Shown here one piece after another: positions 12,254 to 24,649 of a stretch of 64,000 nt of DNA (position 1 is the first letter of the stretch; each line of letters opens with the position of its first letter). A model generated the notes under the pieces. The model had not been told where the DNA came from. It did not search any database and worked only from the letters and a program-made list of their open reading frames with translations. Origin of the DNA: Physcomitrium patens (lineage: Eukaryota > Streptophyta > Bryopsida > Funariales > Funariaceae); NCBI RefSeq assembly GCF_000002425.4, contig NC_037265.1:726835-790834 (forward strand), read 5' to 3'. Made by a program: the position numbers and the translations under genes.

Positions 12254-13606
12254 TCAGACCACGGTGTATTTGTGGGAGGGCTTTTTGCCCATGCGGAGAA
12301 GGATCTTGCGACAGTAGTGCATCATACCCTTCCCTCCTTTGCTGTTGGATTTGGCAAGCACGGGCGGGCGACACGACCGGCAAAACGAAGAGTCGTAGCT
12401 ACCTGGGCTATTCCCCTCAACGATCACACCTAGCCCCCGCCCACATGACACACACTCCACCACCGCCTGCGGCAGGCCATACTTCTCCGCATACGCTTTA
12501 GCCATAGCCGCAATGGCCTGCGCATGCGCCACTCCCTCCCGCACGGACTGGCTGCACATCTCGTCCATGGAATTGCCCAGTTCCCCCGCCATGCATACCT
12601 CAGGTTGTAATCGATCGTACCGCATCGACTGCACACCGCTTGCCCTGACTTTTGCCGATGCTCTAGCAACCCTAACTGCACTAAAATCATCCTCCTCGAC
12701 TTCTTCCCACAGGCAACTCTTCTGCAGCGGAGAGGAGAAGTTGTTCTGCGCGAGTCTGGTAGAGGTAATAGAACTGGCACAAAATCGACGAGCTGATGGC
12801 GCTGCATTGTCATAAGTATTTCTGGGCTGGCCATACGAGGACGACCATGCTGCTGCTTCTGCTTCTTCACCTTCTTCTAGAAAACCTAAACCTGACTTTG
12901 CAGCCGGTCTTTGGGCAGTGGGCTTCATAGCAGCAGAGATTAGCCTTGCTGATTGACCCACATGATCGTGCATAGAAGCGCTTCTTCGATGAGTGAACTT
13001 ACGATTATTCATCGCTAGAGTGCAGGGCGACTCGGAGATACTGGTAATCCCCATCGCCCTCTTTGCACCAACCCCAACACTACTAAAGCTCGTGCACCTG
13101 TTGTTTAGATCTGATCCTGACCTTTGCAAATTATCTGCGAACCCCCATACTGCACAAATTTTTAGTCAGTTTTCAGAGACGAATTTAATGAAAATAAATC
13201 CCAGCAATTGGACATGGCAAGGGCAGGGCTAGTTACCAGGCAAGGACTCGTTACTCTCAACTTTGGGGCCATAGACTTCACCCGGTCCACACTGTGCCGC
13301 ATTTCTACCCCTTGGCGGTGGCTTCAAATTCAGATCATCGAGGTGACTACTCTCCTTGAGAGAGCTCAACTTCTTAAGAGTCTCCGTATGCACTCTTGAG
13401 GAAGACGAAGACGCAACGTCAACATTCTCACAATGGACATCGACGCGTTTGGAGCTGCCTGAGGGTGAGGCGATGTTATTGCTCTTCCATTTGCAAGGAG
13501 GGTCGTCATCTAGGGAGAGAGTTGTGCATTGATCAGGGTGTGGGCTTCGGCATGGCTCAGATTGGTCTGTCACCGAAGTTGACCTGAGTCGAGCGTACTT
13601 CTTCAT
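12254..13606 (-). CDS. Unknown protein with C-terminal zinc-ribbon-like cysteines
   Basis: Two exons on the minus strand, 13606-13237 and 13149-12254, join across a GT-AG intron to give 421 residues. The ATG at 13604-13606 follows a ttttttcag acceptor by four bases, so a leader intron is likely. Residues 1-300 are low in hydrophobic segments and rich in Ser, Arg and acidic runs, probably disordered. A helical stretch with AHAQAIAAMAKAYAEKYGL precedes a Cys pattern of C356-x2-C359 and C380-x2-C383, suggesting a small zinc ribbon. The last 30 residues are strongly basic (CRKILLRMGKKPSHKY). No signal peptide or membrane segment is visible. I do not recognise the family. A nuclear or nucleic-acid-associated protein would fit the basic tail and cysteines, but that is inference. 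Confidence 0.6.
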
Positions 13607-15050
13607 ATTGCTGAAAAAAGAACGAAGCTACTTTCTACGAGCAAGTCGACATGATTTCCGACCCCCCTCTGGATGCCACGATGTTTTCAACAGAGCCTGT
13701 AAAGCACTGATGGGCACTGCCTTGTGTGTGTGTAGACAAAACTCTACAGGACCATACCCCCTTCAAACAACTTTATGAAGTCACACCATGTAGGAGGTGA
13801 GGAGCCCCTAGGTATACATGAGTGCAGAAACAGATCGAGAGGCCACACAGTGCAAGAATGTTTCAGCTATCCCAAATGTACACTAAACATTGAGCGATGC
13901 GAAAGAAGTTAACGTAATGTGCATGATAGGGCTACTAAAGACAATTGGGTAGAATGCGACCCGGGAAAGAGCAACATCTTAGTGACAAGACTGTGATATC
14001 TATCAGACAATGAGCAAACTTAAACTTCAAACGTCGTGCATGCAGATTGATAGGTTTCGTCGAGCTAGTGCAACATTCCGTCCCGTCTTCAAGAAGAAGA
14101 AGAAGTCAGAACACTATCTGATGGGACATGGACAAAGTGGATTTTCATAAAGCAGAGTGTGAGGAGAAGCTGGGAAGCGAAGGTGGGAGGCAAGGCGTGT
14201 GGATGCAGGTGATCAGGTACACATTCAGGTCATGGCTCAATGATGAACGATGGATGATGGATCTAAGTTACTGTTGGCCCTTGCAGCTTGAAGCAGATCA
14301 TTAAATATTGCAGGGTGTACTGTCGTCTGCTTCAAGATTTGCAAATCATCGACCGTCGCCTTGCTTCATAATTCCCCTTGGCTATCCCAAATGGTGTAAT
14401 TTTATGGTGGTTATTATTATCACTCGCGAAGAAGCCAAAGACTTGCAACTGTCACTGGCTCATTCACTTCTCTGCTTTTTGGGACTTCAATTTGCTAGTT
14501 TCCGTTAACTTTTCACGAGGTTCCAGCACTGCTCTGCCCTTTGTGGACATCATCCAGTTTCTGCATTTTGAGCAACTCCCTATTTTCTAACATGTATATA
14601 CTTGTTGACATAACCTCAACGGAACCAACTCAGGTTGTGGTAACAAGCTTACAGCCATACATTTCCAACACAAAGATCCCCAAATACAGGTAATCAGTGT
14701 CCTTGCGATTATGACATGTTTCCTCGTAGGTCTTTCATTGATCAGGTACAATTAGTTCTCATTGACATTATCTTCAATAATTTTGAACATAGTGCGTGTA
14801 AAAGGTACTCTTTCTCTCAAATCTATTTAGTTCACAATGCTAAGCTGGGCTCTCTTGTTGAAGAGTTTGCTGCTTCACTGCTTCTGTGTTGCAAAAGCAG
14901 TGACATGACACCTGATCTCAATGTGCAATTTGTATCCAGTGTGCCTTCCGACACAATCTGGCAAAGTAGACTTCACAGATTCTGCAGACGTGCAAAAAAG
15001 ATAACTAGAGAAGTTCTAAAAATTTGCAAACTTTACCACTAGATTGCTTT
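13607..15050. other. Upstream region of the zinc-ribbon gene
   Basis: Probably leader, leader intron and promoter up to about 14200. An ORF of 108 codons at 14716-15042 (+) has no recognisable domain. No other gene is supported. Confidence 0.4.
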
Positions 15051-16230
15051 GCACTTAAGATTATAGTTGAAAATTTTAGAGTCTTGCTAAAATATGTTTG
15101 AAAGATCACTTGAGTTCTATTAAAGAAAGTTATCTTAAAAGAAAAAATAAAAATAAAAAAGTTCCTTTAATCACTACATATGTATGTATGTATGTATGTA
15201 ATTTAATGTGATTTTTTTCATAAAGTGAATCTTCACCATCTTACAAATGTGCAACTTTTATTGGTATTAAAACATAAATTATAGTTGTTTTCTTGTCTCT
15301 AATACTATACTTCCCTACACAATTATAAATAATAGATTTAATTGACATTTATATAAGGATGAGTATTAGCTGAATTAAAATATTTTTTGTAATAGTATTA
15401 TAATATTAAATAGTATATTTCTGTTTTTTATTTTTTTGTGATTTCTCATCTTGAAAAATCTTAGGATTCTTACATTATATGTCTTTAATTTTTCTAATTC
15501 CATTATTTGTAGTTTAGTAGCAAAATTCTTGATACAAGTAACTACAATAATAGTTGATTTTTTTCTATCTATAAAAGGTTTTTTGTGACAAAATGAAAGG
15601 TTATTTGAAGGATTACATTTGATGCATTTGTTTACATGTCTATATGTTTTAAAAATGTCATTTTATGTTTAAAATATTGTTTCAAATGTATATACATTTA
15701 TTATCATTTGATGTTAATTAAGCTTCTACTTTATTATTTGTTTTGGAGCTTAAATTTTCTTGATTCTATACTTTTAAAAAATTAAAAGGTTTGAAATTTA
15801 AACAACAAAGTTTTAAACATCCACATTATTAATAAAGTGTTAAAAGCATTTTTTGAATCTAAAAGATTCAATTTTTATATTATTAATATTAATTAGAATT
15901 ATTATAAAATACCCTAGTTCCAATATTGGTTTATTTACTTGCATATAAATAATATTTTTATCAAACAATAAATTTTATTTGTAATTCTAAGATATTCATT
16001 CTATTCCATTATAAAGAATAAAATAAATTTTAAGATTATACAAATGATGGTGATGATGATGGTGATAACAACTTAGTTATAAGATAAAGACATATAGAAG
16101 TCTTCTCATTAGCGAAATATGGATGAACTTGGATGAACAAAGAAATGGATAGATGGCAATGTCAAAGATTGCAGTACCCAATAACATAGATTTTTGCTAG
16201 TATGTGTATATATATATATATATATATAGA

Positions 16231-16269
<39 letters not shown>

Positions 16270-16682
16270 GTATGTATGTAAATATGTACCTTGCTTAAGT
16301 TACAACCTTAGTCAATAGAAATTTTATAAGTTATATAAGATTTTTAATTTAAATTAAGTCATGCAATCTTATGATTTCTAATTTATAGATAGATTTGGGA
16401 GAAAAATAGCTCTATTTAAGATTCTACATTGTTGAAATTGCTAATTTAAAGAATAAAGGAATGAGTGAAGATTTTTATAAAAACTTTGTTCCATCTCAAT
16501 ATGCAAGCATTGGCCTTAGTAATAATGCAAGATTATTTCTTCATCAGCATATAAAGACAAAAGCTTATTTTTATTCTGATTTAGAACAAAAATTTGGATT
16601 TTATTAATATCCATAAAATTTTTTAATTAAATTAAATTATAAGTTTGGCACTGTAAGATTAAATTTTAAAAAATTAAATACA

Positions 16683-16760
<78 letters not shown>

Positions 16761-17981
16761 TCAAGCATAATTTATATCTTTTAAGTAATATTCCTTGATT
16801 AATTGATAATACTTATTTGAACAAAATTTGTTTCCAAGTTGTAAATTAATAGCCTTGTTTCTTGTATAATTAATATTAATAAAATTAAAATAAAATTAAA
16901 ATAAATTTTAAGTATTGATTTTTCTTACAACAAATAAATAAATGTGGATCCAACAAGAATAGATATCATTTGTTTGTCTATTTAGGATTTTGATTTTTGC
17001 CCATATTATCAATGTTTTGAGTAGAGACATTACCTATGATTGCTAGAGTTGTAGATGAGATAGAGTTGCTATGAACACCTTAATCATCAACAATAATTCT
17101 ATCATTATCAAAGAAGAGATCAATACCATTACTCAAGGTATAATTATGTATTTTCATATTACACACAACAATGATCTTAATCTAGTTTAAAATTCAAACT
17201 CTCTATTTATGCTGAAAAAACTATTTTGCAGTTATTGATGTTAAACATGCAAAAATCTAAAAGCAACCAAAAGAAGATAGGCTTACAACGTCAAACTTGT
17301 GCATTGGGCAAAGCCAAATTGTAATTTCCAATAATGTCCACATTTTGATTCTAAAAGACAAATATTGTCAATAAAATAAAATAAATATTCTTAAACATCT
17401 TTTTAGATTAGAATAAAATTTTTATTAATTTTGACCAATAATTTTGTTCAATCAAAGAATAATGATATTATTCTACATATATTCTAGATCAAAGCCAAGT
17501 ACTTCTATAGCCTTAAATACATACTTCAAAAGATATTATAATATGTGTTGAATTTTAGTTTTAGAAGTACAAGATTTTGCTTAGAAGATTTTTTATATTA
17601 TATTAATTCATAGACTAATACTATTTTATAAAGTATATATTTAAGATATTATTTTTTTTGGCCTTTGTCTATTATTTAAAATAAAACTATTTAAATTTTC
17701 AATTGAAAGATCTTTATAATAATCTCATATATAGTATCTATTATCAAAAATTTATGATTGTTAAATAGTTCTTTTTCTTTTAGTTCAAGCAAAATAGAAA
17801 TGAGGCATTTGACAATGAATTTAGGAAGAACCTTTTTATTTAAGGATATTTTGAATCAATAGACACAATAGATTAAAAGGTTTTAAAGAGTTGTATTTCA
17901 ATAAGATATAATCCTTGTGCTTTACAATGGCCAATGTTATTGATTAACTTATATAAATCATTTATTATAAGTTGTTCTTTG

Positions 17982-18017
<36 letters not shown>

Positions 18018-18570
18018 TTCACATATATTAGTAATATTTCGTAGCTTAGATTTAATTTTAAGAAGCCATACTACATTTTAGCTTTCTCTAAGGTGTCTCT
18101 TGAGATTTTTCTATTTTTTGTACTCCAACTATTTTATAGTTAGATTTCTTACCTTTGATTATATTTCTTTAAAGATTCTTTTAATTAGAAGCCCTTTTTA
18201 GTTGTCTATTTAATTATAGTCCTAAATTTCTTTTTTTTTTTTTTTTTTTTTTTTTCTTTGGTCTTAATTAAATATGAAGTATTGTCTTTTCTAAATTCTA
18301 TTTACACATATATATATCAAGAAATCCAAATCAAGTATAAAAAAAGATTATTATGATTTTTTTCTTTTTAGTGATTCTTCTTTTTTTATTAACGAAGTTT
18401 CTCTCATAAAATATACCAATAAGATCTAATGTTCTTTTTTCTTTCTTTCTTTTATTTCCTTAATTCAATTGTAAAGTGTACATTTCCATTTTTCTTCCAA
18501 ATATTTTGGATGGTTCTTTTTACTTCTTGATTATATAAAGACTAAAATAAAATTGATAAAATTTTAAGAA
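15051..18570. repeat. AT-rich repeat region with simple-sequence arrays
   Basis: The composition is strongly AT, with no coding frame. Simple repeats are (ATGT)n at 15179-15200, a compound (TA)n-(TG)n-(TA)n at 16201-16280, (TA)n-(GATA)n-(GA)n at 16682-16759, (TA)n at 17982-18009 and a poly-T run at 18230-18255. It resembles heavily mutated transposon debris, but no terminal repeat or protein remnant was recognised. Confidence 0.7.
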
Positions 18571-19427
18571 TCTATGCTGCATGCATACAATTATGTTCCA
18601 ATCTCCTTTCATAATTCACCCAAAATTGATTTAATAAGAAAAAGAAAAGGAAAAAACGAAAATATAAACGTACAAACATCATGTTCCACACTCCACCTCT
18701 CTCATTGCGTATATATTTGCTACCCTAAATTTTCCAATTTTAGTGTCGTTGAAAATAACTAGTAGTAGAGAGAGCTTGTTATTGTCTCAAAGAGGGCTTG
18801 TTGAGAAAATTGTATGCTTGACAGAAGGGTCAATGATAATCCATGCCCTCTTCCTTCCAACTCCATCTTCAACTCTCTTGTGGCCAAGCATAGACTCCAA
18901 AATCAAACTACAACTTAAGTTTAATGGGCGAAAATAAGCATCTCCAGTCACGACTAAGAAGGTACTTCCACTTGCGTCATAACTTCCAACACAACAGCTT
19001 CACTTCAACTGAGACCACTGCAACAATCAGGGTCTCAGCAGTCGGGTCTGATGAGACGAAGTCCACGCAGTACCTTTGACTGATCAGATAGTAAAAGGTC
19101 CAGAAGGAAGATTGAATTCATATTCGTGCCGACCCAGTATAAAAAGCCTAAGTGGAAAGCGTAGGCAAGAAGGGAGTCCAGTACTGATACAGAGCTCATA
19201 ACTTCATGGAATGGAGTGTCATATAGACATGATGTTGTGGGTTTAGGGTTTGACCCTAGTGCTACCCATTGCTTCCCATCTCGTAACCAACGCGACACGA
19301 TTGAGTAGAGCAACTGACACAGATGCGGCCCCTAAAATAATAGGGTACATGGGCCGTATTTTATTGATCAAGTAGAGTCCACCACAGCACAACTAGATGA
19401 TGGAGGAAAAAGAATGTAGTATAGGTA
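18571..19427. other. SEC23 3' flank
   Basis: The GC content rises from about 18570. The SEC23 3' UTR presumably lies in 19000-19427. A 92-codon minus ORF at 19035-19313 lies downstream of the SEC23 stop and has no recognisable domain. Confidence 0.45.
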
Positions 19428-21904
19428 CTAGTTTTGCACAGCCAGCCTTTTCAAGTGCTCCATGAACACTTGCAAACTAACATCATCAGTGAAAATAATG
19501 TCGCCACCAGGGGCAGGTCCATTGGCCGAATTATATGTAGCTGAAGGATTCAATTTCGCAAGTAAGAAACGAGCTTGCGACCCATATTGGTCACATACAA
19601 CTAACCTTGGTACAGGGAACCGCTCCTTTATGATAGCTTGTGCATCATCTTGCGGCGCTTGGAGCAGCTGGGCAAATGCCGTATGTTCTTCGTGCTTGTG
19701 GTAGCCTGCATTTCTCCATTGCGCTATTGTCATCCCGTGAAAAACAACTACACTGAAGTATGCATCTAATAGGAGGATCCGGTCAGCAGCAATGGATGCC
19801 ACATCCAGCAGTGCAGGCTCTGGAGGTGAATTGAACGAGTAGGATAGAAGAGATGGTTGGATCATGACTAAAGAGTTTGTTACAGTTTCTCGATGCAAAA
19901 CCATTCGAAAATAAGCCGTTTCATCGGGGCTGTTGTTGAAGACTTGTACAAATTGAGACCGTCGCAAATTAAACATAAACTGAGGAAATATCGCAATATT
20001 AGGAGCGAAGTTGAAAGAATGAGCGTCGTCTTTTCTGTAATCCCCGAACTTCGACGCTAAACGAATGAGAGATCGGTCAAGCCACCGCGTCGCATCGAAC
20101 CCATCTTCCGTTTCCATTTTGTGAGAAGCCAGTCGAGCCATGACCACAGCAGCAGCTTCTTGATCGAAGCTTCCAACTAGCTCTTCCACTCCACCTGGAG
20201 TACCCGCTTCAACCCATTTCCTCGTAATAGTAGTGGCACGGAGCCGCATATCTCCTTCGTAGTGCTGATAAAAAGTTAGAAACTGAAGGAAAAATTGCTG
20301 ACCGATTGCTGTAGTGGGCCCAGATTGTGACGATGGATTGATATCATAAAACACAGCCAACGTTGTACTCCGATCCAAGCCGCTCAATTTCCAAGCTGTG
20401 GTGTTCCCCTGACCAATCGCAGTGTCCGAACAAGACGTTCCCTTCTTCTCCAATGATGCACAAGGACCAATAACCCCCTGGACCTTGATCTCCTTAGAGC
20501 AACTAACCTCAAAAATGCCATTGAATGACAACTGAAGTGCGTGATCCCCGGTTTCAAACACCCGTTTCAAGGAGTCCTTGAATACAGGATGGCCAAAACT
20601 TTCAGATAAGACAACTAAACCGCCAGTCTTCTCAATAGCCACTTTCATCTCTGCTACCCCAACCTGAATTGAGCGCCACTTATTAATATCAAGATAGGAC
20701 AAATACCATACACTTCGAAAATATTGCCGATAGAACAGCACGTAGAAGAAAAATTCAGGACCATCAAGCTGAAGGAACAAAGAAAGAGACGTACTTGATC
20801 AAGAGCAGATGCGAAAACATCCAGCACGTGCCCCTGTGTCACCAGCTGCTTCGCTAATCCCTCGTAAAATTTGACAGCCTTATGGTAAAATGGCACAGTG
20901 TCCTTGTCAATATCCTTGTGCGACCGAATGGGATCGGAAAGTTCTTTGGAAACAATGGTTCCCGATCCCACAGTGCACGGCCCTCCTACAAAAGCCATGA
21001 TTCGAGCCCCAGTACCTGGGACACACGCACCGAGAAGTCCAGTCGCCACAGTCAGCGCGGTCCCCGTGCACCGTGCAGCCCTTTGGTCCGACGGAAAAGG
21101 CCACGCATCCTTTTGGAGCTCATCCAGCAGAGTATTCAACGTGAATTCACAGTCAGATGCCGGGAGCAAAAACCTGTTCACACTCGAAGCCGAGATGCCT
21201 TCACCTATTCCGGCAATCACACCCACAGGCGGAGGAGGTGCCCCCCGTTGCAACCCTCCTGCCGCACGATTAGTTAGACCAAGCTGCTCAAGGATTTGTT
21301 CCTTGGTAACATCCTTAGCGCCTCGAAATATGTACGACTTGGGGCACTCCGAAAACCCTAGCTCGTGCACATGCACCTGAGCCCCGAACGTAATGAGCCC
21401 TACCAATGAATTCTCCGGTACCAGCGTAAGCGCCTGCGAGAGAGACGCCTTCAAGTAGCCCAGCTCCTCCTCGATTAAGCATGTGTCCAGCAGGAACAGG
21501 AACACGGGCGGCAATCCAGCCTCCCCGGCCATCTTGTACTCGACGCTGGCACATTGCGGGTAGAGCTCGCCCGGCTGATTGTTGAGCGAGATAGAGGCAT
21601 AGTGTGAGGGGAAGTGGCAGCGTTGGTAGCAGAAGGGGCAGATCCAGATCTTGGCGTCAAAATCCACACGACAAAAGGGATTCAAAACAGCTCGACATGT
21701 TTTGCATCGAAGCGGAGGGTAGGGTAGCACATTCACCGGTGGGGCAGTGCTGTCTGCGCCTCCTCCATGATGCAATGGCGTCACGACGGCCGCAAAGGGC
21801 ACAGCGCACTTGGCTGCTTCGATCTGGGTGTTGGGCCACGCATTCCAGGGCATGCGCACCCCTGTTGCCGCTTCCACCTCCGCAAAAAATTCTGCCATCG
21901 ACAC
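19428..21904 (-). CDS. SEC23: SEC23 COPII coat protein
   Basis: Two exons, 21904-20795 and 20663-19428, join in phase across a 131-bp GT-AG intron to give 781 residues, the normal SEC23 length. The N-terminus carries [10 protein letters not shown], typical of SEC23. A zinc finger follows with C67, C70, C89 and C92. The trunk (von Willebrand-like) domain starts near [11 protein letters not shown], then come the helical segment and a C-terminal gelsolin-like region ending in [23 protein letters not shown]23 is the GTPase-activating subunit of the SEC23-SEC24 inner COPII coat, acting on SAR1 at ER exit sites. The central [15 protein letters not shown] region is intact. I saw no internal stops or frameshifts. 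A start two codons downstream, at 21898, is also possible. Plants carry several SEC23 paralogues; which one this is cannot be told here. Confidence 0.95.
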
Positions 21905-22308
21905 CCCCGCTGGGCGAGCGACGATAATAACTCACTAAGCCACCAAACCACAAAACCTCTTGTTCTCCTCCCAACACCTAGCGACCCCTCTCTGACTCTC
22001 TCGCTCTCTCTCCCTGGCTCTCTGACCCCTCTCTCTCTCTCTCTCGCTACCCCGTTTACTTAATGCGCACACCCACAAGACCGACTTCATGCAACAGAAA
22101 CACAAAGCCTAAAAGACAGGAGCCGAAGTGGGGCTTCATGGCCAGCGAGCCAAAGCAACGCAACAACAGAGCAAGGCACCAGCAGCAGCAGAGACTCACA
22201 CTCTGTGAGCCTGCTCGAGAGAGAGCCAGACAACCAGATGGACGAACGAAAGAACGAACGAACGAAGCAAGACACTCAATCACACAGCCATGCACACAGA
22301 CGGACTTG

Positions 22309-22365
<57 letters not shown>

Positions 22366-22640
22366 CGGGCACGGGCTCGGGAGGAGCCGGGACAGGGCTC
22401 CGATATGCCCGGTCTCACCAGGAGGGGGGGGGGGGGGGGGGGGCTGGGCTGCCCTTGAGCTGGACTTCTCGTGGCGTTGGGTCGGGCATGCTACGTATTG
22501 TCCAACTCAGCTCCATGATGCTGAGGTGTCCGAATCTGACTGGGCGTGCAAACCGCCACACGGATGACCTGGGATCGGTCGCAAGACTCCCCAACCCCAC
22601 CCTTCTGGCCCACGTCACCCCCCATTAGACCCAACCAACG
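21905..22640. promoter_or_regulatory. SEC23 upstream region with CT/CA and G20 tracts
   Basis: The leader side contains CT-rich pyrimidine tracts (about 21985-22050). Further upstream is a compound (CT)n-(CA)n array at about 22309-22361 and an uninterrupted run of 20 G at 22424-22443. The G run could fold as a G-quadruplex. Apparent ORFs through the arrays are low-complexity artefacts. Confidence 0.6.
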
Positions 22641-24649
22641 CTGCTCTCGCTCCATTCAGATTCCTTCTTATTTTTCACCAAGTGTTTTGATTACATTGTA
22701 TTACTCTTATTATTATCATTATTGATTATTTATTATTGATGTCGAAATTCTTTCTATTCAGAACAAAGTAACAAAGTAAATGGGAAAGACAATAGATTTT
22801 AGACAAACTCAAATCTTTGAATAAGATGAATGTCTATTGGAAACATCTCATTTTTCCTAAGGTACAAGTTGATTACATGTTTTTTTCTCATTCTTCACAT
22901 TCTCCTATTCAAAATCATATGCCTATGTCTACACATCTTGTTTAGTTTTGTGGTCTTTTTTAATTTGATTTTGATTTTTGATTTTTGGTTTTCACAATTT
23001 TATGATAGGTCACTCAGTAATTATTTTTGACAACATTGTTGTATGATAGTATGAGTAATTAGCATTATAACACGTGGAAAATATAGGTGTAATAAGATTT
23101 TTGGATGCATGAGTACTTGAGAAATTATTTTATAGAAATAAAATAAACTCCTTACAAATCCATAAAAAAAATTGAATTTAAAATTTTAAATAAATAATAA
23201 AAATAATAAAAATAAAATAATAAACTTCAAAAAATACATGGTAAATTGTAGTCATGTTTGACTGTTTTCTATAATGTGTTCTAAGCTCCCATAAAAGGAT
23301 TTTCAGTCTTTAGTTTACATTAAAAAAAATTGAATTAAAACTTCTTACTATATAAAAATAAGCTTTGGTTTTTTTTTAAATAATTTTAATTGTGAAGTTT
23401 AATGTTAATAGGGGAATCACAAGAGGTCATTCTTACCATACACATTTTTTTTTTCTTTTCCAATTTAAGATAAAAATCAACATCTAGTTACTTGTGTAGT
23501 ATTTGAGTATGTAGTGCAAGTAGAATAAACATTCCGGAAAATGATATATGCATTCAAAATGTACCTACCCTATTTGAAAATTAAAAAACCAAAAATCAAA
23601 ATCAAATTCAGGGCAATATAAGATGATATACAACTTATATTGTGTCTTTGTTTGAAACATTAGTATTCAAAGATTTTGTTTGTCTTTGATCCTTAAGAAA
23701 GAGAGAGGAGATAAAGAAAAGAAAAAAAAATTAAAACAGAAAAAAAAAAAAAGAGAGAAAAGATTACAGCAAAATAACCACTAAAATATAAAATAAAAAA
23801 GGAAACAAACCGATGAAAACCCCGTCTTAAGTAAGTAGAAATAAAAAATAAAACAAAGGATTCTCTACGATATGCAAATGATTCCATGATGGTCACTGGT
23901 CAAGAACCAACTTTCTAACAGTATTTGACGTGAAGCTTAATGCTAATTTTCAACTGTTCAATTGTGATAATACATTTAGAGAATTCTGGAGTTGCATCAA
24001 ATTCGAGAACGGCAATGAGAAATCAAGAAAAATGTTTCAGAGAGTTGACTTGGATTCTAGGTTGAGGATCTTCAACGCTCATTTAGCCATTTCCAACAAT
24101 AAAAAGTATATTTTAACATTCATTCGCTGTAATGCATAACAAGCTAACTCAAGTATGGCTATTTAACCTTATCTATTGAAATACAGAACTGATCAAAATA
24201 TAAAAACAAAAACAAAAACAAAAAAACACCAAACATGAACATTTTAGATGAAGAGCTAAGGTGCACCAAGAATCCGTACTAATTATAAATTATATTTTGC
24301 AAAATAAATGATTAATTCTGAATGTGAACAGTATTCTCAACACGAATTAGTCAAAAGAACAAAGATATCATGCGAAAATTGTTGATATATACAAAAACCA
24401 TCATTTCACCTTTCATATTCAATAACGTTTTTTAAAACCATGCTGTAAAATCCCACGTGACACTTTTAATCAATCACATTGCTGCAATTTCCTACATACA
24501 GCTACAGTTTCTATTCTCACATCCCATAAAATAAGAATAAACCTACGCTAATCAATCAACTACTGATCGGAGCAGCCACAATGACAGAATACTGACTCAA
24601 CTAATTACATCATAGGAACACCTAACATTCAACAAAACCCCGAAACTAT
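22641..24649. other. AT-rich intergenic DNA
   Basis: An abrupt drop in GC occurs at about 22660. There is no sustained frame on either strand, and A/T homopolymer runs are frequent (for example about 23440-23460 and 23715-23760). The 3' UTR of the ASCH gene probably occupies the last few hundred bases. No terminal repeats or transposon motifs were recognised. Confidence 0.5.

Noticed and set aside
12430..12870. 146-codon minus ORF overlapping the zinc-ribbon gene
   Set aside because: It is an alternate frame of the larger exon 12254-13149, with Arg/Trp-rich shadow composition.
14716..15042. 108-codon plus ORF next to the AT-rich region
   Set aside because: No recognisable domain, no clear splice partners, and composition close to the surrounding noncoding DNA.
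22063..22628. Plus-strand ORFs of 112-131 codons upstream of SEC23
   Set aside because: They are created by the CT/CA and G20 repeats and have no real protein composition.
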